A stretch of DNA of 20,965 nucleotides from a virus, in the IMG/VR virus record IMGVR_UViG_3300049783_000686, positions 1-20,965 of that record; one strand, given 5' to 3'. How positions within the stretch are numbered: position 1 is the first letter of the stretch; the number at the start of each line of letters is the position of its first letter. A program made the translations under genes and the position numbers. The notes under the pieces are model-generated. The model made no database searches. It had not been told where the DNA came from and saw nothing but the letters and a program-made list of their open reading frames with translations. This document shows, piece after piece, positions 8,295 through 14,669 of the stretch.

Positions 8295-8830
8295 GCGACT
8301 TAAAAACGCAAACAATCGACGCCATTATCGCAGTCGAGGGCGGGTACGTTGACGACCCCGACGACAGTGGCGGCGAGACGAATTACGGCATAACGGTGGC
8401 GACGGCTCGGGGCTACGGCTACCAGGGCGACATGATAGACCTGCCCCGGTCGATCGCTTTCGACATCTACGCCGAGATATATTGGGACTCACTGCGAGGC
8501 GACGACCTGGCGAACGTGTCCGAAGCCGTAGCGGCCGAGGTAGTAGACACGGGCGTGAACTGCGGGACGCCGGCCGCCGGTAAGTTCCTACAGCGCGCGC
8601 TTAACGTGTTGAACGATCGCGAAGCACTATACGCCGACATTGAGGTAGACGGCCACGTCGGCGGCAAGACCGTCGCGGCCCTGCAGGCTTACGTCCACGC
8701 ACGGTCCGAGCGCGCAATGATGAAGGCGCTTAACTGTTTGCAAGGCGCTTTTTATATCGAACTGGCCGAGAGACGCGAGAAAGACGAGCGGTTCTTGTAT
8801 GGCTGGCTAACGCATCGAGTGGAGATTTAA
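8291..8830 (+). CDS. Endolysin, glycoside hydrolase family 108
   Basis: The protein has 179 residues. The start is at the ATGA overlap. Residues 13-35 contain 'AVEGGYVDDPDDSGGETNYG', the GH108 signature, with Glu16 in the EGGY motif as the likely catalytic acid. The C-terminal half ('DGHVGGKTVAALQAYVHARS') resembles the peptidoglycan-binding region that accompanies GH108 in phage lysozymes of the secretion-activator type. No signal peptide or N-terminal signal-anchor is visible, so export would need the holin. The holin-like gene is directly downstream. It should cleave the glycan strands of murein at the end of infection. High confidence in the family, moderate in details. Confidence 0.92.
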   Translation: MSDLKTQTIDAIIAVEGGYVDDPDDSGGETNYGITVATARGYGYQGDMIDLPRSIAFDIYAEIYWDSLRGDDLANVSEAVAAEVVDTGVNCGTPAAGKFLQRALNVLNDREALYADIEVDGHVGGKTVAALQAYVHARSERAMMKALNCLQGAFYIELAERREKDERFLYGWLTHRVEI

Positions 8831-8833
8831 ACC

Positions 8834-9346
8834 GTGGACCCTTTAACCATAGGCATTACCCTAGCGAAATTCGTCCCGGACATCATCGGGCTTTTTAAGG
8901 GCGACGACGCGAAAGAGTCCGCCCAAGCGGTCTTAGCTATTGCCGAGAAAGTGACAGGCAAGAAGGGCCCCGACGCGGCGGCTGCGATCGAGGCGGACCC
9001 GGCCACCGCGCTAGAATTTAAAAAGGCAGTGATGGCCGACAAACATGTCGCCGCACGCCTGGCACTTGAAAACGTGCAGGGCGCCCGCGCAATGTACAAA
9101 CACCACGGCACAAAAATCGACGAGGTCATCGGCGACGTGATGCGCAAAAACTTGCCGTATATTGTGGTGCTTGCGCTAGCGAACATCATCGCGGTGTACA
9201 TACTGAAAGACCACGGCGCCCTAGTCGCTATAATCTCGAACCTTATCGGCGTGATGATCGGCCAGCTAATCAGTGAGCGCCAAGCCGTAATGAATTTTTG
9301 CCTCGGCAGTTCCGTCGGGTCTAAAAACAAGAACAAGGAAGACTAG
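8834..9346 (+). CDS. Holin-like membrane protein (3TM/GTA holin type)
   Basis: The protein has 170 residues with a GTG start, 3 nt after the endolysin stop, with GGAG upstream. The N-terminal stretch 'LTIGITLAKFVPDIIGLF' is hydrophobic and followed by a charged, alanine-rich central region. Two clear membrane spans come next, about residues 107-124 (LPYIVVLALANIIAVYIL) and 129-147 (ALVAIISNLIGVMIGQLI). The tail end 'GSSVGSKNKNKED' is typical of the three-TM holin family of phages and gene transfer agents. It would form pores that let the endolysin reach the murein. Placement beside the endolysin supports this. I cannot exclude that it is an accessory membrane protein of the lysis cassette. 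Confidence 0.75.
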   Translation: MDPLTIGITLAKFVPDIIGLFKGDDAKESAQAVLAIAEKVTGKKGPDAAAAIEADPATALEFKKAVMADKHVAARLALENVQGARAMYKHHGTKIDEVIGDVMRKNLPYIVVLALANIIAVYILKDHGALVAIISNLIGVMIGQLISERQAVMNFCLGSSVGSKNKNKED

Positions 9347-9348
9347 CC

Positions 9349-9651
9349 GTGCCAGACGAAAACGATATGACCCTCGCCATGCTGGCGAAATTCTCCGCAT
9401 TCGAATGGGTGTCTGTTATGGGGACGATATTGTGCGTCACGGCCCTATTGGCGGTGGGGTACTCGAAGCTAGTCACGGCCGACGAGGGCCTAGTCGCCGC
9501 CGACGTCGCATACCAGGCCGTGCAGTCCGCCCTCGTGACCGACGTCGCCTACCTGCAGACGGACGTCGAAGTTATAAAAAGCGACGGCAAGAACAGAGAC
9601 AAACAGCTAGACCGAATCGAGGCCGCGCTGATTCGCTTAGAGATGCGCTAG
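9349..9651 (+). CDS. Small single-span membrane protein with coiled-coil tail, possible spanin-like partner
   Basis: The protein has 100 residues; the GTG start is 2 nt after the upstream stop. One membrane span lies at about residues 18-37 (FEWVSVMGTILCVTALLAVG region). It is followed by a predicted heptad-rich helix ('DVEVIKSDGKNRDKQLDRIE', then 'AALIRLEMR'). An N-in orientation with a periplasmic coiled coil is the layout of inner-membrane spanins, and it is the last gene of the lysis cluster. No lipoprotein partner with a lipobox overlapping it was found, so a spanin role is not established. The last codons overlap a 20-bp direct repeat that recurs inside the HNH gene. Confidence 0.6.
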   Translation: MPDENDMTLAMLAKFSAFEWVSVMGTILCVTALLAVGYSKLVTADEGLVAADVAYQAVQSALVTDVAYLQTDVEVIKSDGKNRDKQLDRIEAALIRLEMR

Positions 9652-9687
9652 CCAAAGCGGCGACGCCGAACGCCTCAAAGCCACCGA

Positions 9688-10020
9688 CTAGCCGTACCGC
9701 TCGCGCTGGTCACTGTCCGACGGTCCCGTCGGGTGCAACCTACACCAAACAGACGACGCCGCCCGGTGAGGGTGGTGCAAACCATCACACGAGCACGTCG
9801 CGAACTCGCCGGATTTCTCGGCTTGGGCTCGCGACCGAGCAAGGTCGGGCCGCCAGAACCGAGACCCGCACGCGCACACCGGCGCCCGCTCGTACTGCCA
9901 CAGCTCCCGCGCTAGCGTCCTGCGTGCCCCGCACCCGCTGCAACGGTAATGCTTAGTCGGGCGGACCTTGCCGCCCATTTTCTGGCACCACTTCGCCGCG
10001 TAGACCTTCCAGTCGCTCAC
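9688..10020 (-). CDS. Zinc-ribbon protein linked to the HNH gene
   Basis: The protein has 110 residues. The GTG start overlaps the TGA of the HNH gene (GTGA); a longer frame to 10167 exists, but the extra part only shadows the HNH gene. Three metal-binding sets are visible: CSGC at residues 27-30, CACG with Cys49 and Cys51, and a terminal CSCDGLHHPHR (Cys76, Cys78) followed by Cys93. The last set is the pattern found in small phage proteins near HNH genes, written elsewhere as C-x-C-x-G-x-H-x-P-H-R. It is likely a nucleic-acid-binding or metal-dependent partner. No catalytic residues are recognised. It is the last gene of the - strand operon. Confidence 0.7.
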   Translation of the reverse strand: MSDWKVYAAKWCQKMGGKVRPTKHYRCSGCGARRTLARELWQYERAPVCACGSRFWRPDLARSRAQAEKSGEFATCSCDGLHHPHRAASSVWCRLHPTGPSDSDQRERYG

Positions 10021-10409
10021 AAGCCAAGCCCCATCTGGTGCGGAGGCATGTCTGCGGCGAACAGCGCACGCCGCTCGAACGGGCAGCCGGGCCACCAAGT
10101 GTTCGACTTTTGCAAGTTCTCCCGGGCGCCTATTATCTCTAGGTTCCACGGGACATGCAGGCCGCAAACGAGCGCCGAGCAGATCGGCACAATGTGGTCG
10201 ACGTGTACGTCCTCGCCGTGGGAGCGCCTGCGCTTCGCCTCACGGTACAGACGCCCGAACCGCGGGTCGTCGGCACACCAAAGCGGCCACGCCCGGTACA
10301 GCTTGCGGTAATAGCGCACAGACCGCCGGTAGTTGGGGTTCAGATCGGGGTCGTTCTCGTCTTGGCGCGCTAGCCAAAGCGGCGACCCTCTGCGCGTAGG
10401 CGTCGCCAC
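10017..10409 (-). CDS. HNH homing-type endonuclease
   Basis: The protein has 130 residues with a GTG start that shares one base with the stop of the deformylase gene (TAGTG). The HNH core is at residues 70-103: 'VDHIVPI' (Asp71, His72), 'GLHVPWNLEIIGARENLQ' with Asn89 and Asn98, and 'KSNTWW'. This is the family of small phage HNH proteins, which act as nicking or homing nucleases, or in some phages in packaging. Translational coupling to the zinc-ribbon gene is by GTGA. A 20-bp sequence near its 5' end is repeated exactly 722 bp away, at the end of the convergent membrane-protein gene, which hints at a mobile cassette. Confidence 0.85.
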   Translation of the reverse strand: MATPTRRGSPLWLARQDENDPDLNPNYRRSVRYYRKLYRAWPLWCADDPRFGRLYREAKRRRSHGEDVHVDHIVPICSALVCGLHVPWNLEIIGARENLQKSNTWWPGCPFERRALFAADMPPHQMGLGL

Positions 10410-10834
10410 TAGACGATCGTCACGCCGTTAAGATGGTCGATCTCGTGCTGAAACACGAACGCCAAAAAGTTGCGGGCGTCGATCTTTACGGGCTGCCAGT
10501 GCTCGTCGAAACCCTCGACCAGCACCCGCTTGCTGCGCTTAACGTCCACGCGCCTGCCCGGGAAGGATAGGCACCCCTCGCCGATACTCGTCACGATCTT
10601 GCCGGGCGCTTTAACTACCACCGGGTTGACCACGACCATGCACGTCGAGGCGTAATTGATCACGATCACCCGGCGCAGGTCGCCGATCTGTGGCGCGGCC
10701 AGGCCAGCACCGCCGCGCTCTTTCACCGTCTCGCGCAGATCGTCGGCAAGGTCCAGCACGTCGGCCCCCTCGGGCACGGCCGTGCAGACCGCGCGGAGGT
10801 CCGCGCTACGGGCGGGAACTAGCTGCCTTAACAT
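10409..10834 (-). CDS. def: Peptide deformylase (phage-encoded)
   Basis: The protein has 141 residues. The ATG overlaps the upstream stop by ATGTTAA. All three PDF motifs are present: GGAGLAAPQIG at 41-51, EGCLSFP at 86-92 with Cys88 as metal ligand, and QHEIDHLNGV at 129-138 with His130, Glu131 and His134. The enzyme removes the N-formyl group from nascent peptides, a metal-dependent step in the cytoplasm. It ends just after motif III and so lacks the C-terminal helix that binds ribosomes in bacterial forms; short phage PDFs of this sort are known. Residue 'LRAVC' and the N-terminal part are as expected. The bacterial gene usually sits next to fmt, whereas here it lies in a phage replication operon. 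Confidence 0.93.
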   Translation of the reverse strand: MLRQLVPARSADLRAVCTAVPEGADVLDLADDLRETVKERGGAGLAAPQIGDLRRVIVINYASTCMVVVNPVVVKAPGKIVTSIGEGCLSFPGRRVDVKRSKRVLVEGFDEHWQPVKIDARNFLAFVFQHEIDHLNGVTIV

Positions 10835-11349
10835 GTTTGCACCGTGCCGTCGTCCGCCAGAAGATCATCGGGGGTCGGCTTCTTGCCGAGGTTCACCAGC
10901 TTTTGGAATAGCTCCGGGTGATCGTGTAGCGTCACCAACTCGACGGCAGTCAGGTCCAGGCCGTAGAGTCCTTGGGGCCCCTCGTTCTCCTGCAGCTCGT
11001 AGACGACCGGCACGCCGTACGCACGGGCGCCGATGGGGTTGTATCCGGGAGTCGCGACGCGGAACACGTCCTCGCCCGACTGCGTCACGTAGTCGCCTGG
11101 CACGGGTGGCGCCACCGGCTCGGGTTCGCCTTGCTCGGCGTACCACGCCAAGAACTCGGGGTTCATCGGGTGGTTCTCCCACGTCACCGCCTCGTCGAGC
11201 GGCAGGTCCGCCAGCTCGTCGAACGCGTCCGGGTTCTCGTCTTGGGTCGCCAGAATAATGTCCAGCGCGACGATCGCGAGGCGTAGTTCCCCGTCGGTGG
11301 CCGGGCCGTGGGTGCGTGCTGCGGCCGTTATCTCGTTTAATGTTCTCAT
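10828..11349 (-). CDS. Conserved phage protein, function unknown
   Basis: The protein has 173 residues, starting at an ATG with GAGAAGGA upstream, which is at the same time the end of the microprotein gene. The N-terminus 'MRTLNEITAAARTHG' followed by 'GELRLAIVALDIILA' is a segment I associate with small conserved phage proteins of unknown role. The rest is acidic and without recognised motifs: 'DLPLDEAVTWENHPMNPEFL', 'DYVTQSGEDVFRVATPG', 'NLGKKPTPDDLLADDG'. There is no membrane span or signal. The gene overlaps the deformylase gene by 7 bp and lies in the middle of the operon with the DNA polymerase upstream. Confidence 0.65.
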   Translation of the reverse strand: MRTLNEITAAARTHGPATDGELRLAIVALDIILATQDENPDAFDELADLPLDEAVTWENHPMNPEFLAWYAEQGEPEPVAPPVPGDYVTQSGEDVFRVATPGYNPIGARAYGVPVVYELQENEGPQGLYGLDLTAVELVTLHDHPELFQKLVNLGKKPTPDDLLADDGTVQTC

Positions 11350-11354
11350 GTTGT

Positions 11355-11432
11355 TTAGTCCTTCTCGTTTAGGTATGCGCGTATGTCTGCGCGGTAAAGG
11401 TATAAAATTGTTAAAATTATAAGAGCGTCCAC
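11355..11432 (-). CDS. 25-residue hydrophobic microprotein
   Basis: A short frame between the polymerase stop and the 173-residue gene. It starts at GTG with AAAGGA about 6-7 nt upstream, itself inside the 3' end of the polymerase gene, and ends 5 nt before the next start. The product, reading VDALIILTILYLYRADIRAY and then LNEKD, has one hydrophobic segment followed by a charged tail, as in single-span phage peptides. Its last codons form the Shine-Dalgarno sequence of the next gene. The fit of frame, spacing and ribosome site argues that it is real, but length alone makes the call uncertain. Confidence 0.5.
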   Translation of the reverse strand: MDALIILTILYLYRADIRAYLNEKD

Positions 11433-11435
11433 GGT

Positions 11436-13859
11436 CTAGTCCTTTTGGTATCGTTTATGCCGCCAACCTGCGGCGCGAATTGGCCACCATGCCGCCCACT
11501 CGGGGCGAATGGCCATAATGCGTTCCATTTCTTCGACGGACCCGGTCCCCTCCGGGACCTCCGCCACACCTTCGTCGTGCGTGTGCATGACTAGCGGATA
11601 GCCTGCCGCCTCGACGTTTTTCAGCGCGAACGACTGGATATCTGTCGCCACCGCTTGGTTCACGTTCTCGAACAACCTGCCCCCGTAAGTCTCCATGCGG
11701 AACCAGCCGACCGGGCCTTTTACCGAGTTGGAGTTGTACCCCTCGAACGTGATCTGATACGCCGGGCCGCGGTTCAACTTATCACGCGCCGACGACAAGC
11801 GCGGGCGGTGGTACGTCAAAAACCGGCCCGACGGTAGGCGACAGTATAGAACGTCGTCCCACATGCCGTACGTGATGTCGATGTACGAGAAGCACTTGCC
11901 TGGAAACTGTATCGCTTGAATCGCGCACCCTTCCAGGCCGAACAGCTCCGGGCGATAGTCCCACTTGCCGGGGCCACACCACAAGAACTGACCGCCCCAC
12001 ATGTGCTCGATCTCGGGAGACTCCGCGCGCCATTTCAGAACGTCGGCTTTTATTTCCTCGTCTGTCATAAACGCGTCGGCGCCGAAGTTTTTCCACGCGC
12101 CAACCCAGCCGCCATAGCCGCCGGCTAACTCCCGGACCTTGCCGATCGTTGCGCGTGCCGGGTGGTGCTGGCCGTGTGCTTTCTTGTACGCCATGATCTC
12201 CTCGAACGAGATACCGGTCGCCCTGGCTGCGCTCTCCTCGTATATTTTGGCGTGGCCCGCAAATACATCGATACGCCATTGGCAACGCGCCAGGCACGCA
12301 GCCGACACGGCCTCGATCGCCGAGAAGTCGACGCAGACAAAGTCCTTGCCGTCCTCTGCCGCGAACAGGCCGCGCAAACAGCCGCACATAACCTTGATCG
12401 AGTCACCCCACACGTTTTCGACGTGGTCCAAGTCGCGGGTCAGTATCGCCTTGATCGCGGACTCGACAGCCTCGACGGTCCAGCCAGGCATGGTGTGCCA
12501 TTGCCAGCTTCCGCAGTGCGGGCACAATAGCTCGGTGGTGCGCGTCTCGGTGTTGTTCAGCACGTCTATACCTACGACTCGCCCTTGCTGCGCCGACGGG
12601 TTGAAAAACTCGCCGCACCCCTCGCACTCGGCAGACTTCGGCCCCTTCGCCGTAATGTTCTGCAACTGCACGCCGCCAGCGGACCAGCGGCCCGTGCGAT
12701 CGGCGCCGCAGTAGGTGTACTGATCGCGGAGGCGCCCGTCGCTGCTAACCTGCAGTTTAAGCGTGCGCAGCTTTTTGATGTTGGCCGCCCCCAGGGCCGC
12801 CCGAATAGAAAGAACGCGGTGCGGTAGCGGCGGCAAGTCGACGCCGATCGCCTCCTCGATCGTTTCTTTTTGCATGTTCGGCAGGTCGACGCCGTTCGCC
12901 GCCAGCCACGCTTGCATGGCGGGCAACTGGCTGGGCGCGGTCACAATGCCGCCCGTGATCGTCGCCAACTCCTGGGAGTACTTGCGCTCGGTCTGCCCGA
13001 GTATGTCCAGGCAGGCGTCCAGGGCGGCCATGTCAACGGGCACGCCGCGCAGGTTCACGATCTGGTCGAGCTGCCACGTCGCGAGCTCGTCGGGCGTTAA
13101 GTCCGGGATGTGCGCAGCCGCCTCGTCCTCGGTTTTGACGTCGATATCGCAATAGGCATAGAGCGCAGCAAAATCGTCCCAAGCTGTCGCCGGGGTCCAG
13201 CGGTAGGCCTTGCGGTTTTTCGTCGGTTTAAGCGGGCGGGTCAGTTTACGGATAAGCGACCCGCCGGCCTTGTCTTTCTGTTGCGTGCCGAGCACCGCGG
13301 CAGCTTTACCTAGGGCGCCCGGTAGACTGTGCCGGCGTGATTTAGCCATCACGCAGCGGCATTGCTCTAGGCGCAGCACCGGCCAGCCAAGACGGCGCAC
13401 GGCGATCACGTTCCAGACCCAAAACTCAAACGTTATGTTCCAGGCTTCAATCAATCCGCCGCCCGCGATATACGCCAACAGGTCCGCCGGAGAGGGCGTG
13501 CCGGGCAGCCAGGCGCGACGACCGAGGCCGTCTTTTAGATCGTAATACAGGCATAAAATCTCGGCGCTTGGGTCCGTGACATAGTTCGGCGTGCCGACTA
13601 CTGGCAGGCCGCCTTTGCTGTTGTTGCCGGTGCCTTTTACCGTGCCCGCCTCGCGGTCGATATCGTACCCCGCCTCGCTATACGTCTCGAAGTCCATCGA
13701 GGGCACCACGGACGAGTAGCGCCCCGGAGGTCCCGCGCTTATGCGGTGCCCGGCGCGCAGGTCCTCGAACGGCATGTCGACCGCGTCGTTGTCGTCGTCT
13801 TGCTCCGCCATGTTGCCGAAGAACAACCCCTCGGTCGGGTGGTAGCGGAGGTTACCCAC
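11436..13859 (-). CDS. Family-A phage DNA polymerase with 3'-5' exonuclease and a zinc insertion
   Basis: The protein has 807 residues. The GTG at 13859 is chosen because a G-rich site lies upstream; the ATG at residue 17 is an alternative. Exonuclease motifs: MDFETYS (Asp56, Glu58), 'WNITFEFWVWN' at 140-150, and 'YCDIDVKTEDE' at 236-246. Polymerase motifs: 'DRTGRWS' at 387, motif A 'VDFSAIEA' (Asp511), motif B 'RATIGKVRELAGGYGG' (569-584), motif C 'HDE' (761-763). Between 'LQNI' and the conserved 'DHVENVWGDSIKVM' segment there is a CxxC...CxxC module (Cys412, 415, 446, 449). In this phage group motif A usually reads DFSAIEAR; here the arginine is a valine (residue 518). The enzyme would copy the phage genome. 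It shares the operon with an SSB and a nuclease. Confidence 0.95.
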   Translation of the reverse strand: MGNLRYHPTEGLFFGNMAEQDDDNDAVDMPFEDLRAGHRISAGPPGRYSSVVPSMDFETYSEAGYDIDREAGTVKGTGNNSKGGLPVVGTPNYVTDPSAEILCLYYDLKDGLGRRAWLPGTPSPADLLAYIAGGGLIEAWNITFEFWVWNVIAVRRLGWPVLRLEQCRCVMAKSRRHSLPGALGKAAAVLGTQQKDKAGGSLIRKLTRPLKPTKNRKAYRWTPATAWDDFAALYAYCDIDVKTEDEAAAHIPDLTPDELATWQLDQIVNLRGVPVDMAALDACLDILGQTERKYSQELATITGGIVTAPSQLPAMQAWLAANGVDLPNMQKETIEEAIGVDLPPLPHRVLSIRAALGAANIKKLRTLKLQVSSDGRLRDQYTYCGADRTGRWSAGGVQLQNITAKGPKSAECEGCGEFFNPSAQQGRVVGIDVLNNTETRTTELLCPHCGSWQWHTMPGWTVEAVESAIKAILTRDLDHVENVWGDSIKVMCGCLRGLFAAEDGKDFVCVDFSAIEAVSAACLARCQWRIDVFAGHAKIYEESAARATGISFEEIMAYKKAHGQHHPARATIGKVRELAGGYGGWVGAWKNFGADAFMTDEEIKADVLKWRAESPEIEHMWGGQFLWCGPGKWDYRPELFGLEGCAIQAIQFPGKCFSYIDITYGMWDDVLYCRLPSGRFLTYHRPRLSSARDKLNRGPAYQITFEGYNSNSVKGPVGWFRMETYGGRLFENVNQAVATDIQSFALKNVEAAGYPLVMHTHDEGVAEVPEGTGSVEEMERIMAIRPEWAAWWPIRAAGWRHKRYQKD

Positions 13860-14109
13860 AGCGGCCGCCCCCGACTGACTCAGTCCCCAGCGCGGTGCTT
13901 TTGCCCCAAATAAACCGCAGGGCCGCCCAGCTCGCGCGCACCTTATCGCGTCGGGACCGTGCCGCGAGGTTCTCGACGTAGCGGGCGTTGTAGACAGCGG
14001 TCGGCCCGGCGGACTTGCTCCGGGTCGCCACGATCTCCTCGTTATGGGTCAGCACTAGCGTGCCTTTTAGGTCCAGGTATTGCTTGCCTTTTAGCCTATA
14101 AAAATACAT
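13852..14109 (-). CDS. Small basic protein, function unknown
   Basis: The protein has 85 residues. The ATG follows an AAGGG site by about 7 nt and lies within the end of the two-TM gene. Sequence begins 'MYFYRLKGKQYLDLKGTLV' and then becomes basic ('NLAARSRRDKVRASWAALRF'). There is no transmembrane segment and no recognised motif. The end overlaps the polymerase start by 8 bp, so it is co-translated. It could be a small nucleic-acid-binding protein by charge, but that is a guess. Confidence 0.55.
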   Translation of the reverse strand: MYFYRLKGKQYLDLKGTLVLTHNEEIVATRSKSAGPTAVYNARYVENLAARSRRDKVRASWAALRFIWGKSTALGTESVGGGRCG

Positions 14110-14311
14110 GTCGTTCGCCCTTATCTTTAATGTGCGCGCGGAGGTTCAGCAATGCGCCCACGGGCCACGCTAAACAGATAAGCACGACAACGACCAAGGA
14201 CTGCCAGTCGTGGCGCGCGTTGCGCACTAGCGTCCGCTCGCGTTCGGCCAAAAGGAAATACGCCTGCACGCTGCCGAGCCAAAGCAACGCCCCGATTAAA
14301 TAAAGTAACAT
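14096..14311 (-). CDS. Small two-TM membrane protein
   Basis: The protein has 71 residues and starts at ATG, overlapping the upstream gene by 16 bp. Two hydrophobic segments are clear: 'LLYLIGALLWLGSVQAYFLL' at residues 2-21, and 'SLVVVVLICLAWPVGALLNL' at about 38-57. A basic loop 'AERERTLVRNARHDWQ' lies between them. By the positive-inside rule the loop is cytoplasmic. No known family. Small membrane proteins of this type in phage early operons can affect host membrane processes, but nothing here shows which. Confidence 0.6.
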   Translation of the reverse strand: MLLYLIGALLWLGSVQAYFLLAERERTLVRNARHDWQSLVVVVLICLAWPVGALLNLRAHIKDKGERHVFL

Positions 14312-14508
14312 GCTCTAAGCTCCTGCCAAAGTTGAAAGGCGCGCGCCTCGATGGACTCGATCGCCTCGTTAATCTCTCCGGTCGCGGTCTCTAGCTCGCC
14401 GCACCCACCACTACATCGCAACGTCGTCGCGTACTTGGTGCCGCCCTCGACGGGGTATGTCGATCGCTGCGGTTTTTTGCCGCAGCATCGGTTCGGAATA
14501 TTAGCCAT
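14296..14508 (-). CDS. Small zinc-ribbon protein, Lar-like layout
   Basis: The protein has 70 residues, starting at ATG with GAGGGAG upstream. It holds an early Cys pair (RCCGKKP, Cys8 and Cys9), a second set 'LRCSGGCGE' with Cys32 and Cys36, and a helix 'EAIESIEARAFQLWQEL'. The order Cys pair, spacer, CxxxCG, then acidic helix with a late Trp resembles small phage proteins of the restriction-alleviation (Lar) type, though the first pair is CC rather than CxxC. The resemblance is by layout only. It is the first gene after the long hairpin. Confidence 0.55.
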   Translation of the reverse strand: MANIPNRCCGKKPQRSTYPVEGGTKYATTLRCSGGCGELETATGEINEAIESIEARAFQLWQELRACYFI

Positions 14509-14542
14509 AAAGGCTCCCTCGTTCTTGTTGTTTTGGCGCGCT

Positions 14543-14647
14543 GGGCGGGCCCTTTAGGAGCACGGCACGAGGCCGCGCGCGGAGGCTTGCGGTAGCTCGG
14601 GGGAGGCCGAACCGGTACAACGTGCCGTGCTCCTAAAAAGCCCACCC
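14543..14647 (-). ncRNA. Long hairpin: 27-bp stem with a 51-nt loop, candidate structured RNA
   Basis: The arms 14543-14569 and 14621-14647 are inverted copies. The inner 17 bp (14553-14569 against 14621-14637) are perfect. The outer 10 bp differ at three places, and all three become G-U wobbles only if the - strand is transcribed, the direction of the flanking genes. The stem therefore closes without any mismatch in the - strand RNA. The loop contains the 10-bp palindrome CCGCGCGCGG at 14573-14582. No U-run follows, so it is not a standard terminator. It lies between the SSB gene and the Lar-like gene, in the only sizeable gap (about 160 bp) of the operon. A role in RNA stability, processing or replication is inference. 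Confidence 0.6.
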
Positions 14648-14669
14648 GGGGCGCCGTGAAAGCCCGCGA
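14648..14669 (-). other. Short spacer after the SSB stop with a weak terminator-like element
   Basis: On the - strand this short stretch leads into a small GCCC-loop-GGGC hairpin followed by TTTTT (about 14636-14653). That would be a weak intrinsic terminator, and it uses the same bases as the outer arm of the long hairpin. The two structures cannot form together. This is a reading of the sequence only; stem strength is low. Confidence 0.3.

Noticed and set aside
9652-9687. Intrinsic terminator between the convergent + and - operons
   Set aside because: Only a 4-bp stem (CGGC-GAC-GCCG) and no T-run in either direction; not enough to call.
9405-9956. A + strand frame of 183 residues crossing from the membrane-protein gene into the zinc-ribbon gene
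   Set aside because: It overlaps two better-supported genes on both sides, has no ribosome site and its product is Arg/Pro-rich as expected of a shadow in GC-rich DNA.
10656-11258. A + strand frame of 200 residues opposite the 173-residue gene
   Set aside because: Highly Arg/Pro/Ser-rich product, no ribosome site; the - strand gene has overlaps and sites on both ends.
14543-14647. tRNA gene or terminal inverted repeats of a small transposon (MITE)
   Set aside because: The loop cannot be folded into a cloverleaf, and no target-site duplication flanks the arms; the G-U pattern suits an RNA structure better.
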